A stretch of DNA of 55,509 nt from Conus ventricosus (Eukaryota > Mollusca > Gastropoda > Neogastropoda > Conidae): contig CM031620.1 of assembly GCA_018398815.1 (NCBI GenBank), positions 65,932,495 to 65,988,003 on the forward strand, given 5' to 3'. Below, piece by piece: positions 12,369 through 27,124 of the stretch. A model generated the notes under the pieces. It was not told where the DNA came from and searched no databases. It saw nothing but the letters and a program-made list of their open reading frames with translations. Within the stretch, counting starts at the first letter, position 1; every line of letters starts with the position of its first letter. The position numbers and the translations under genes are program-made.

Positions 12369-12426
<58 letters not shown>

Positions 12427-12475
12427 ACAACACACACACACACACACACAACACACAACACCCCACACACACGAA
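12321..12475. repeat. Compound (CT)n-(CA)n microsatellite
   Basis: CT run to 12360, then CA with ACAACA interruptions from about 12424. It lies 18 bp outside the 5' LTR of the gypsy element. In the mirror (16984-17151) the GT part is longer and uninterrupted. Confidence 0.96.
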
Positions 12476-13239
12476 CGAACGAACACGCAGAGAGAGAAAG
12501 AGAGGCACTGTCCAAAGATAAATAATTTCTTGATATGTACAGCAGAATCTCTTCCTCCTCCATCACATTATGTTTGGCCAGCAGTTGATCAACACGCCAT
12601 CAGTCAGTGTCAGTCACGTTCTACCTTTTCACAGCTCAACAAACAGCCATGAGTGTAACGAGCAGCGACACGCCTACATTAGATTGATGGGAAACTAACA
12701 CTGTTACCAGCAAAAGCTGCACCAAAGCTAGATAGAATTTTGATTGACGTCCTCGTCGTGGAAACGGCGCATCCATGAGATTGTTGTCGATATTTATCAT
12801 ATCAATGCCGATGGTCTCGGTTTGGCATTGTCAGTTATACTTCGTAACATCCTCAACGAACCAAGGAGAACCAACAAGAAAGTATAAGGTCAAGAGAACT
12901 GCTCTTTGTTTGCGTGTGCCACTAACAGCTGTGTGCCTGGTACTTCTTCGTGAGATAAGATGTGCCAAGTGTTTGCTGCTGAAGTGAATATTTGTAAAAG
13001 CTGCAGCCCCCTTTCATTAGTCTGTCACTGTATCAAAATCAGCCAATTTACCTACTAACTGATCTCCTTTCCTTAAATCTGTTCCGACCCAAAGCATTCC
13101 ACTATCTTCCACTCACCCTTTCATCAATCTGTACACGCTAAGGCGTGTACATTCTTTTATCCCTACCTACCAGTCCCCTTTCATTACGCTCTCCTAATCT
13201 AAATCGTCCAACTGTACGTACCTGCTGATTCCTTGTCCC
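12476..13239. other. Unassigned arm segment before the minisatellite
   Basis: No supported gene. It ends in degenerate versions of the 61-bp unit (motifs like CATTAATCTGT spaced irregularly from about 13010). A perfect 9-bp hairpin TGTACACGC/GCGTGTACA with a 4-base loop lies at about 13130-13152. Confidence 0.6.
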
Positions 13240-13972
13240 TCTCATTAATCTGTCCAGACCCAAATAGTTCTACATACCTGCCTGGTAAATCCCCGTTTTG
13301 CATTAATCTGTCTAGACTCAAATCGTTCTATTGTCCCTATAGCTAATTCCCTTTGAATTTCATTACTTTGTCCTGACACACAGCGTCCCACTGTCCCTAC
13401 CTGCTGATTCCCTTTGAATTTCATTACTTTGTCCTGACACACAGCGTCCCACTGTCCCTACCTGCTGATTCCCTTTGAATTTCATTACTTTGTCCTGACA
13501 CACAGCGTCCCACTGTCCCTACCTGCTGATTCCCTTGAATTTCATTACTTTGTCCTGACACACAGCGTCTCACTGTCCCTACCTGCTGATTCCCTTTGAA
13601 TTTCATTACTTTGTTCTGACACACAGCGTCCCACTGTCCCTACCTGCTGATTCCCTTTGAATTTCATTACTTTGTCCTGACACACAGCGTCCCACTGTCC
13701 CTACCTGCTGATTCCCTTTGAATTTCATTACTTTGTCCTGACACACAGCGTCCCACTGTCCCTGCCTTCTGATTCCCTTTGAAATTTCATTACTTTGTCC
13801 TGACACACAGCGTCCCACTGTCCCTACCTGCTGATTCCCTTTGAATTTCATTACTTTGTCCTGACACACAGCGTCCCACTGTCTCTGCCTGCTGATTCCC
13901 TTTGAATTTCATTACTTTGTCCTGACACACAGCGTCCCACTGTCTCTGCCTGCTGATTCCCTTTTCCTTCCA
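13240..13972. repeat. 61-bp minisatellite at the apex of the left arm
   Basis: About eleven head-to-tail units of 61 bp. Each unit contains CAGCGTCCCACTGTCCCTAC, CTGCTGATTCCCTTTGAATT and TCATTACTTTGTCCTGACAC. Central units (about 13340-13940) differ at one or two bases, while the outermost ones are clearly degenerate. Frames across it are repeats, not genes. Confidence 0.97.
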
Positions 13973-14509
13973 TTAATCTGTCATGGCCCAGATCGTTCCA
14001 CTGTATTTACCCACTGATTCCTTTCATTAATCTGTCCTGACCCATTTTTTTTACTAAATCTTTTTAATCCCTTCAGCAAGATCATCATGAACATGTTTAT
14101 GAACACATGATAAATCATATGAAACAATCAAAAATTCCTCACAGATTCAGTCACTGTCTACAACATACATTTGTTTAAACAATTGGCTTATGATGTACAT
14201 ATAATTCAAATTTGTATCGAATAATTTGTGCCGTTAATTATGTTATAAACTGCTTATTTGTCTAAGACTGAATAAAGAATTTCATACCTCACAATCAAGT
14301 GATCTGTGCGTGAATGAAAGAAAATACAGTTTCAGTATTGTATGTATGTTTCATATGCTCAGTCTATGAAGGTTTTTTTTATTTGTTTTTTATACATACT
14401 ATTATATTGACAAAAAGGACAAGCAGAAACAGAAAAAACAACAACAAACAAAGAAAACAAACCCAAGTATATATACATACACAACATACTAATTTGATAC
14501 ATACTACTA
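13973..14509. other. Single-copy AT-rich spacer at the palindrome apex
   Basis: About 540 bp follow the minisatellite and have no mirror copy right of the gap. The DNA is AT-rich and has no supported reading frame. An AATAAA hexamer occurs near 14270 in plain AT-rich sequence, and short T and A runs are common. I see no gene. Confidence 0.8.
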
Positions 14510-15509
14510 NNNNNNNNNNNNNNNNNNNNNNNNNNNNNNNNNNNNNNNNNNNNNNNNNNNNNNNNNNNNNNNNNNNNNNNNNNNNNNNNNNNNNNNNNNN
14601 NNNNNNNNNNNNNNNNNNNNNNNNNNNNNNNNNNNNNNNNNNNNNNNNNNNNNNNNNNNNNNNNNNNNNNNNNNNNNNNNNNNNNNNNNNNNNNNNNNNN
14701 NNNNNNNNNNNNNNNNNNNNNNNNNNNNNNNNNNNNNNNNNNNNNNNNNNNNNNNNNNNNNNNNNNNNNNNNNNNNNNNNNNNNNNNNNNNNNNNNNNNN
14801 NNNNNNNNNNNNNNNNNNNNNNNNNNNNNNNNNNNNNNNNNNNNNNNNNNNNNNNNNNNNNNNNNNNNNNNNNNNNNNNNNNNNNNNNNNNNNNNNNNNN
14901 NNNNNNNNNNNNNNNNNNNNNNNNNNNNNNNNNNNNNNNNNNNNNNNNNNNNNNNNNNNNNNNNNNNNNNNNNNNNNNNNNNNNNNNNNNNNNNNNNNNN
15001 NNNNNNNNNNNNNNNNNNNNNNNNNNNNNNNNNNNNNNNNNNNNNNNNNNNNNNNNNNNNNNNNNNNNNNNNNNNNNNNNNNNNNNNNNNNNNNNNNNNN
15101 NNNNNNNNNNNNNNNNNNNNNNNNNNNNNNNNNNNNNNNNNNNNNNNNNNNNNNNNNNNNNNNNNNNNNNNNNNNNNNNNNNNNNNNNNNNNNNNNNNNN
15201 NNNNNNNNNNNNNNNNNNNNNNNNNNNNNNNNNNNNNNNNNNNNNNNNNNNNNNNNNNNNNNNNNNNNNNNNNNNNNNNNNNNNNNNNNNNNNNNNNNNN
15301 NNNNNNNNNNNNNNNNNNNNNNNNNNNNNNNNNNNNNNNNNNNNNNNNNNNNNNNNNNNNNNNNNNNNNNNNNNNNNNNNNNNNNNNNNNNNNNNNNNNN
15401 NNNNNNNNNNNNNNNNNNNNNNNNNNNNNNNNNNNNNNNNNNNNNNNNNNNNNNNNNNNNNNNNNNNNNNNNNNNNNNNNNNNNNNNNNNNNNNNNNNNN
15501 NNNNNNNNN
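14510..15509. other. Assembly gap of exactly 1000 N
   Basis: A run of exactly 1000 undetermined bases lies between the arms. The round length indicates a scaffolding placeholder, not a measured distance. Frames that read through it are meaningless. Confidence 0.99.
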
Positions 15510-16250
15510 GAAAAGGGAATCAGCAGAAGACAGTGGGACGTGTGTATAGGAAAAGTAAGGGGTCAAAAATATTCAAAGGGAATCAGCAGGCAGAGACAGT
15601 GGGACGCTGTGTGTCAGGACAAAGTAATGAAATTCAAAGGGAATCAGCAGGTAGGGACAGTGGGACGCTGTGTGTCAGGACAAAGTAATGAAATTCAAAG
15701 GGAATCAGAAGGCAGGGACAGTGGGACGCTGTGTGTCAGGACAAAGTAATGAAATTCAAAGGGAATCAGCAGGTAGGGACAGTGGGACGCTGTGTGTCAG
15801 GACAAAGTAATGAAATTCAAAGGGAATCAGCAGGTAGGGACAGTGGGACGCTGTGTGTCAGAACAAAGTAATGAAATTCAAAGGGAATCAGCAGGTAGGG
15901 ACAGTGAGACGCTGTGTGTCAGGACAAAGTAATGAAATTCAAAGGGAATCAGCAGGTAGGGACAGTGGGACGCTGTGTGTCAGGACAAAGTAATGAAATT
16001 CAAAGGGAATCAGCAGGTAGGGACAGTGGGACGCTGTGTGTCAGGACAAAGTAATGAAATTCAAAGGGAATCAGCAGGTAGGGACAGTGGGACGCTGTGT
16101 GTCAGGACAAAGTAATGAAATTCAAAGGGAATTAGCCTATAGGGACAATAGAACGATTTGAGTCTAGACAGATTAATGCAAAACGGGGATTTACCAGGCA
16201 GGTACTGTAGAACTATTTGGGTCTGGACAGATTAATGAGAGGGACAAGGA
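15510..16250. repeat. 61-bp minisatellite at the apex of the right arm
   Basis: Reverse complement of the left-arm array with about ten units. The first unit after the gap (15510-15590) is rearranged and contains a stretch, TCAAAAATATTCAAAGGGAA, not seen in other units; this is probably low-quality sequence at a contig end. Units after about 16130 degenerate progressively to about 16470. Confidence 0.97.
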
Positions 16251-16983
16251 ATCAGCAGGTACGTACAGTTGGACGATTTAGATTAGGAGAGCGTAATGAA
16301 AGGGGACTGGTAGGTAGGGATAAAAGAATGTACACGCCTTAGCGTGTACAGATTGATGAAAGGGTGAGTGAAGATAGTGGAATGCTTTGGGTCGGAACAG
16401 ATTTAAGGAAAGGAGATCAGTTAGTAGGTAAATTGGCTGATTTGATACATGACAGACTAATGAAAGGGGGCTGCAGCTTTTACAAATATTCACCTTCAGC
16501 AGCAAACACTTGGCACATCTTATCTCACGAAGAAGTACCAGGCACACAGCTGTTAGTGGCACACGCAAACAAAGAGCAGTCTCTTTGACCTTATACTTTC
16601 TTGTTGGTTCTCCTTGGTTCGTTGAGGATGTTACGAAGTATAACTGACAATGCCAAACCGAGACCATCGGCATTGATATGATAAATATCGACAACAATCT
16701 CACTGGATGCGCCGTTTCCACGACGAGGACGTCAATCAAAATTCTATCTAGCTTTGGTGCAGCTTTTGCTGGTAACAGTGTTAGTTTCCCATCAATCTAA
16801 TGTAGGCGTGTCGCTGCTCGTTACACTCATGGCTGTTTGTTGAGCTGTGAAAGGTAGAACGTGACTGACACTGACTGATGGCGTGTTGATCAACTGCTGG
16901 CCAAACATAATGTGATGGAGGAGGAAGAGATTCTGCTGTACATATCAAGAAATTATTTATCTTTGGACAGTGCTCTCTTTCTC
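16251..16983. other. Unassigned arm segment (mirror of 12476-13239)
   Basis: Holds degenerate minisatellite units to about 16470, the hairpin TGTACACGC/GCGTGTACA at about 16330-16351, and then sequence without a recognisable gene. Frames here differ between arms through small changes, which argues against coding. Confidence 0.6.
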
Positions 16984-17002
16984 TCTCTGCGTGTTCGTTC
17001 GT

Positions 17003-17101
<99 letters not shown>

Positions 17102-17107
17102 CGTGCG

Positions 17108-17151
<44 letters not shown>
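16984..17151. repeat. Compound (GT)n-(GA)n microsatellite
   Basis: GTTCGTTCGTGT leads into about 95 bp of pure GT, then GCGTGCGTGCGC and a GA run ending at about 17151. It is next to the 5' LTR of the gypsy element. Confidence 0.96.
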
Positions 17152-17154
<3 letters not shown>

Positions 17155-17168
17155 GTCTCTGTGACGTA

Positions 17169-17345
17169 TGTGATGTGTGTTAACTGTAATCAGCCTGCTG
17201 ACAGCAGCAGGGGAGTGATACTCAGTGTATGCGAACTGATTACTGTTCGTTGTAAACATGAGTCAGTTGTGAATCAGACTGCAAGCAGTAAAGAGGTTCC
17301 AACCATTAGCCTGTCTTCCGACTCGTATGCGCAGAGAACGAAACA
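17169..17345 (+). repeat. 5' LTR of small gypsy element (right arm)
   Basis: Begins TGTGATGTGTGTTAACTG and ends near GAACGAAACA, followed one base later by the primer-binding site. Nearly identical to 20412-20588. Confidence 0.9.
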
Positions 17346-17346
17346 C

Positions 17347-17359
17347 GGTGTCAGAAGTT
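17347..17359 (+). promoter_or_regulatory. Primer-binding site candidate
   Basis: GGTGTCAGAAGTT directly after the 5' LTR matches the start of the TGGTGTCAGAAGT-type site used by many gypsy elements, thought to pair with the 3' end of a leucine tRNA. The leading T is a C here. Confidence 0.6.
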
Positions 17360-17422
17360 ATGAAATGACTTTTAAAAACAGAAGAAAGATACGCAGAGAA
17401 CAAATAAGACTGACGTTCAGCC

Positions 17423-18240
17423 ATGGAAAATGAACAAGAAAGAATATGAACCAGCCGACGACACACCAAGATTCCTCTACACCCTAATCGTGATGTAAAG
17501 GGAGGAAATCTGCAGAGCAACTAGAGGAAATTCAAGAGATTATGGGACATCTATGAGACCGTTACAAATTAGATAGAAGAAGATCCAACGTACAGAACAG
17601 CCGTTTTTCTCTCATGTATTAGCCTAGATGCTTTGGACATTTACGAAGGTCTGTCATTTGCAGATGAAACGGAAAGAAATGATATGGACACAGTTCTTAC
17701 AAAATTCGTAGAATACTATGTGGGCTCTACCAGTGAAACGTACGAAGCGTTCAAGTTCAACCGCCGACACCAGGCAGCAGGTGAGTCCATTGATGAGTTT
17801 GTGGCAGACCGGAAGAGACTTGTAAAGACCTGCGACTATAGTCCTCTGGAAGACAGACTGCTGAGAGACCACATCACTTTTGGCGTACATGACGAGATTT
17901 TGCGATAGGAGTAACTAGAAGTGAGACAACTGACACTAACTAGGTGTATTGACATGTGCAGAGCGCATGAGAAAAAAAAGGAAAAAAAAAAAAACAGCTT
18001 CAAAGGAACAAACAAGAGACGGGGTTGAAATGCGGATATTGTGGCGGAAAGCACCCAAACATATAAGAGAAATGTCCAGCATTTGAAAAACCAATGCCAT
18101 GCCTGTGGGGCAAATAATCCCTTTGCTTCGTGCTGCAAAATACCCAAACAGTATTGGAGGACAACGAAAATTCAACACATTGAAAAGTGGACCAAGACAG
18201 AAAGTGAAGATGAAATCCTCAAAATCGATTAAGGAAAAGA
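17423..18240 (+). pseudogene. Gag region of small gypsy element, with zinc knuckles
   Basis: Retrotransposon capsid-type protein. The first ATG after the leader is at 17423. The frame is broken near 17445-17635, then is open at 17633-17908 with WTQ/VLTKFVEYYVG-, FNRRHQ-, SIDEF- and DYSPLEDRLLRD-like motifs typical of K02A2.6-type gag. After a lysine/asparagine-rich linker (18000-18030), two cysteine clusters follow: CGYCGGKH...C near 18035-18075 and CHACG...CC near 18090-18130, the place where nucleic-acid-binding zinc knuckles sit. Several frame changes make this a pseudogene. Confidence 0.8.
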
Positions 18241-18413
18241 TCCACAAGAAGAAAAACTTACGAGCAAAAATGTTGATTAACGATGTGCTGGCGACATTCC
18301 TTCTTGACACAGGAGCAACAACGAACGTGTTGCCTGAGACCCTGTACAAGGAAGTTACTGGAGATGAAAGATGCTCTGACATGACCCGCAAGAGACGAAA
18401 AGGAAGCTGGTGA
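18241..18413 (+). pseudogene. Aspartic protease region of small gypsy element
   Basis: The open frame 18099-18413 contains LLDTGATTNVLPE, the active-site motif (catalytic Asp codon at 18306) of retrotransposon aspartic proteases, which cleave the polyprotein. It stops soon afterwards (TGA at 18411-18413), so the second half is lost or frameshifted. In the left arm a one-base deletion just before the Asp destroys this motif. Confidence 0.8.
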
Positions 18414-18599
18414 TGTTCAACAGTACTGAAATGAAGCCTGCGGGGGGAGATAGTATTGAGGGTGAAGGACCCCAAGAACAGAAAGAAGTACAAGGTCAAT
18501 TTCGTGATCAACGAAACAGATACTAGGATTGAAAACAGTATAGTATATGCAGCTCATGACAGTCAATGAAGACGACATCGCAGCAATAGGGGCAGATCA

Positions 18600-18860
18600 G
18601 AAATCAGACGAGGCGAATACGACGGACGTGCTCGCAAAACACAGAGATGTAGTTGAAGGGCGAAGAAAAACTAGAGGGACAATTGCACCTTCAAACTGAT
18701 CCAAACGTTCCTTCGGTGAAAATGCCATGCAGAAAGTTGCCGATAGCGGTGCAAGAGAGGGTGAAAAACTAGTTTGATAGGTTGAAAAAACTGGATGCTG
18801 TTACCAAAGTAGACACCCCGTCTGAGTGAATCAGCAGCTTAGTCGTGGCAACGAACAGCA
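18600..18860 (+). pseudogene. Reverse transcriptase stub (fingers only)
   Basis: In shifting frames one can read DPNVPSVKMPCRKLPI, VQERVK, LKKLDAVTKVDTPSE and SSLVVATN, which correspond to the first 80 or so residues of gypsy reverse transcriptases. Sequence then passes directly into the region normally found after RNase H. The palm domain with its YxDD motif and the whole RNase H are absent, so the deletion point lies near 18860 and removed roughly 1.5 kb (estimate from family size). Confidence 0.75.
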
Positions 18861-18861
18861 A

Positions 18862-20035
18862 CGTGAAAGCAAGACACTCGTCATGATTCCACAAGATTGG
18901 CCAGAGGAAAAACGACGTCTTCCACTACAGTTACATGACTCTTTTCCTTTTAGGAGAGAACTTTCATTACACAGTGGTCTTATTTTCAGAAGTCGCAGAG
19001 TGATCGTACCAGAACAACAGAGAACAGACATCTTAGTGAAACTCCATGCAAGCCACTCAAGAATTCAGAGCTGCAAAAGAAGAGCGCGTGGGGTAGTCTA
19101 CTGGTCCAGGATGAACTTGGACATTGAAGACGTTGTCAAGAAATGCAACGCCTGCAACACATTCCAACATGGTCAACAGAAAGAACCCCTCATCAGCACA
19201 GAGATCCCTGACTTACCCTGGCAGCACATTGCTTGCGACATATTCGAAAACAACGGAAAGGAATACCTGTCACTGTTGATCACTATTCAGATTTCTTCGA
19301 GATTGATCACTTACAAACAAGAGAATCCAGAGAAGTTATCATATGTTTGAAGAGACGCATGGCAAGACAAGGAATCCCAGAACGCTTGACAACAGAAGTG
19401 GAACTCCGTTTACGTCCTCCCAGTTTTACAAATTCAGCAAAACACACGGATTCGAACTTGTGACAAATTCTCAACTTTACCCGCAGTCCAATGGAAAGGC
19501 AGAGAGCGCAGTGAAGGCAGCCAAGATGTACTTGAAAAAAGTAGAACACAACCATCGAGATCCCTTCCTAGCTCTGCTAGTGTTAAGAAACACCTCTACA
19601 GAGATTGTAAACAGTTCACCCACTCAAAGACGTTTCGGGAGAAAAACGAGAACTCAAGCGCCGACTTTTAAGACGTTACTCAAACCTGTAATTGTATCAG
19701 AAAAGAAAAAGTGAAGCACCAGAAAACTGGAGCAAGCGCATTATTACAATAAAAGTGAGGTAGGGCTGACAAAACTAATTCCGAGACAGATTGTGAAGTT
19801 CCAACCGCCTGGGTCCAAAAGTGGGTTAGCGCTGAAGTAGATCGACAGGTGAACGTCCGGTCATACAACATTCATACGGAGATTGACGTCAGTTTTGAAG
19901 GAAATCGTCAACAGTTACGAGACTCACCAGAGAGCGAGCTCCAACGACCAACCAGTCCTAATGGACTGATTCCGGTATGGAGCATTCAAGAAAGCAATTG
20001 CAAAACAACACACCTTCAAAACAGACGCTAGAAGA
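18862..20035 (+). pseudogene. Integrase region of small gypsy element
   Basis: DDE integrase, which inserts the cDNA. The zinc-binding part is at 19030-19175 (HASH for the two histidines, CNAC for the two cysteines). The catalytic domain follows: first Asp in ACDIFE near 19235-19255, second Asp expected in TDSG near 19390 (frameshifted here, intact in the left arm), and Glu in SNGKAES near 19488-19510. A C-terminal tail with RSYNIHTE near 19860-19885 resembles the usual RSYxV.T segment. Frames change at about 19260, 19345 and 19665. Confidence 0.85.
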
Positions 20036-20411
20036 CAGTCAGCGGAGCAGCCTGAACAAGATTTGTCACAGTCGCCTGAGTCAGAGAACAAGAGAACAAC
20101 AAGAGGAGAAAGAAGAATGATGAAGATGATTCACGAGCAGAACGGACTGATGTCGATACTTCAGCAAAGCCACCTGTTCACAATACATCAGACCAGCCAT
20201 CAGATACCACATCGGCACGTATACAGGACAACCTGAGGTTGTTAGTTCTCCTTAGCAAACAGGGTCTGGCAAACAGATTTCCTGAATTACAAATGAAACT
20301 GAAGACTTTACTTTATCAGACGAACAGAAACATTGCGAAACATGGACATGATGATGATGATAATGGACAGTATAACGATTGGGGAAGACCAATGTTGTTG
20401 TTTTTTCTCTA

Positions 20412-20585
20412 TGTGGTGTGTGTTAACTGTAATCAGCCTGCTGACAGCAGCAGGGGAGTGATACTCAGTGTATGCGAACTGATTACTGTTCGTTGTAAAC
20501 ATGAGTCAGTTGTGAATCAGACTACAAGCAGTAAAGAGGTTCCAACCATTACCCTTTTTTCCGACTCGTATGAGCATCGAATGAA

Positions 20586-20588
<3 letters not shown>
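20412..20588 (+). repeat. 3' LTR of small gypsy element (right arm)
   Basis: Direct repeat of 17169-17345, with TGTGGTGTGTGTTAACTG at its start. Its last 25 bases differ from the 5' LTR (GAGCATCGAATGAAACT against GCGCAGAGAACGAAACA) before the GT array. Confidence 0.9.
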
Positions 20589-20654
<66 letters not shown>

Positions 20655-20683
20655 TGTGTGTGCGTGTGTGCGTGTGTGCGTGC

Positions 20684-20760
<77 letters not shown>
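20589..20760. repeat. (GT)n microsatellite
   Basis: GT tract with TGCGTG interruptions in the middle (20660-20690). Directly abuts the 3' LTR. Confidence 0.96.
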
Positions 20761-20762
<2 letters not shown>

Positions 20763-20849
20763 CGCGCACGGAGTGTCTATGTGTATATAAACACTATGTA
20801 AACCCATAGTCAACAGCCTTTCGTCATCAAATTCGGTGGAAAACGCTGC

Positions 20850-22335
<1,486 letters not shown>

Positions 22336-22378
22336 GTACTCCCAGTTCTTAAAGAACAGGAATGGGAACGAAGAAATG

Positions 22379-22467
<89 letters not shown>

Positions 22468-23843
22468 TGTGTGTCCGTGGTCAAAATGTGTTCCACTCGC
22501 TCCAGACAAAACTACTGGGCCGATCTTTCTGAAAATTTGTAGGTATGTTCATTATGGGTCAAGGATGATGCCCGACGTTTTAGTTTACTGTTACAGCCGT
22601 TACTAACGGCTGTAACGGCCTGTAACGCTTTTTCTTCTTTATGGAATATCTCAGAAAGTACTTGGCCGATCTTTCTGAAAATGTGTAGGTATGTTCATTA
22701 TGGGTCACGAATAATGCCCGATGTTTTAGTTTACCGTTATAACCGTTATTAACGGCTGTAACGGCCTGTAACGGTTTTTCTTCTTTATGGAATATCTCAG
22801 AAAGTACTTGGCCGACCTTTATGAAAATTAGCAGGTTGTTCATTATGGGTCACGGATGATGCCTGATGTTTTTAGTTTGCCCCGTTATAGCCGTTACTAA
22901 CGGTTGTAACGGCCTGTAACGGTTTTTCTTCTTTATGGAATATCTCAGAAAGTACTTGGCCAATTTATAAGCGGTTTGGATGATCATGTGACAAATCGGA
23001 TCCTCTGTCCATATGTAAGTGATGTAATGCTGAAAATGGATTAAACAACCGTTAAAAACCGTTGTTCTGCCGTTATTTCTTATATATAGGTGGATTTTAA
23101 TGAAATCTGGTATATAGAAAGGTTATCACACACAAATGGCACTTCTATATAGTGTTCCAAAATTTGACCGTTAAAAACCGTTATTCTTGACATATTGTCC
23201 AATTTGGATGACATTTGATATGTACACAGGCTTTAGCTCAGTGAGGACTAAAATACCGGTTTCAAAAGTGCATATCGGTTATATAACCGTTAAACCGTTA
23301 TTTTGCCGTTATTTTTTTATATATTGGTGGGTTTTAATGAAATTTTGTATATAGAAAGGTTATCACACACAAATGGCACTTCCATGCAGTGTTTAAAAAT
23401 CTGACCGTTAAAAACCGTTATTCTTGACATATTGTCCGATTTGGATGAAATTTGGTATGTGCACAGGCTTTAGCCCAGTGAGGACTAAAATACCGGTTTC
23501 AAAAGTGTATATCGGTTATATAACCGATAAACCGTTATTTTGCCGTTATTTTTTATATATTGGTGGATTTTAATGCAATGTTGTATATAGAAAGGTCATC
23601 ACACACAAATGGCACTTCCATGCAGTGTTTCAAAATCTGACCGTTAAAAACCGTTATTCTTGACATATTGTCCGATTTGGATGAAATTTGGTATGTACAT
23701 AGGCTTTAGCCCAGTGAGGACTAAAATACCAGTTTCAAAAGTGTACATCGATTAAATAACCGTTAAAACCGTTATTTTGCCTTTATTTCTTATCTCACAA
23801 AGCACTTGGCCGATTTATAAGCGGTTTGGAAAACTGGGAGTAC
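22336..23843. mobile_element. Candidate ACGGT-repeat element (right arm copy)
   Basis: Mirror of 5650-7164, ends GTACTCCCAGTT (22336-22347) and AACTGGGAGTAC (23832-23843). Contains the GT array 22380-22467, the 147-bp repeats (about 22490-22960) and the 236-bp repeats (about 23050-23770). No coding capacity. Confidence 0.5.
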
Positions 23844-23854
23844 GTTTATAGGTT

Positions 23855-27122
<3,268 letters not shown>

Positions 27123-27124
27123 TA

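Larger units (their letters stand above)
1..13972 (+). repeat. Left arm of a giant inverted repeat (palindrome)
   Basis: The whole stretch reappears as reverse complement in 15510-29450. Position 1 pairs with 29450, the Tc1 ends 930/2350 pair with 28544/27125, and the gypsy LTR boundaries 12303/8889 pair with 17169/20588. Order and orientation of all features mirror exactly. The coordinate sum drifts only from 29451 to about 29499 and back to 29472, so differences are small indels and microsatellite length changes. The arm is cut by the window start; its true outer end is not visible. It may be a real palindrome, or two haplotype copies or a self-complementary read joined head to head. Confidence 0.97.
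17169..20588 (+). mobile_element. Small Ty3/gypsy-type element, internally deleted (right arm copy)
   Basis: About 3.4 kb flanked by two near-identical 177-bp repeats in direct orientation. Order of parts: LTR, primer-binding site, gag, zinc knuckles, aspartic protease, reverse transcriptase stub, integrase, LTR. This order (integrase after polymerase) and the protein motifs fit Ty3/gypsy, in particular the group often annotated as K02A2.6-like. A complete member would be about 5 kb; most of the reverse transcriptase and RNase H is gone. Many frameshifts and stops make it non-autonomous. No flanking duplication was identified because both sides border microsatellites. Confidence 0.9.

Noticed and set aside
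14314..15566. Reading frames of about 400 codons spanning the N gap
   Set aside because: They consist almost entirely of undetermined residues; the frame exists only because N contains no stop.
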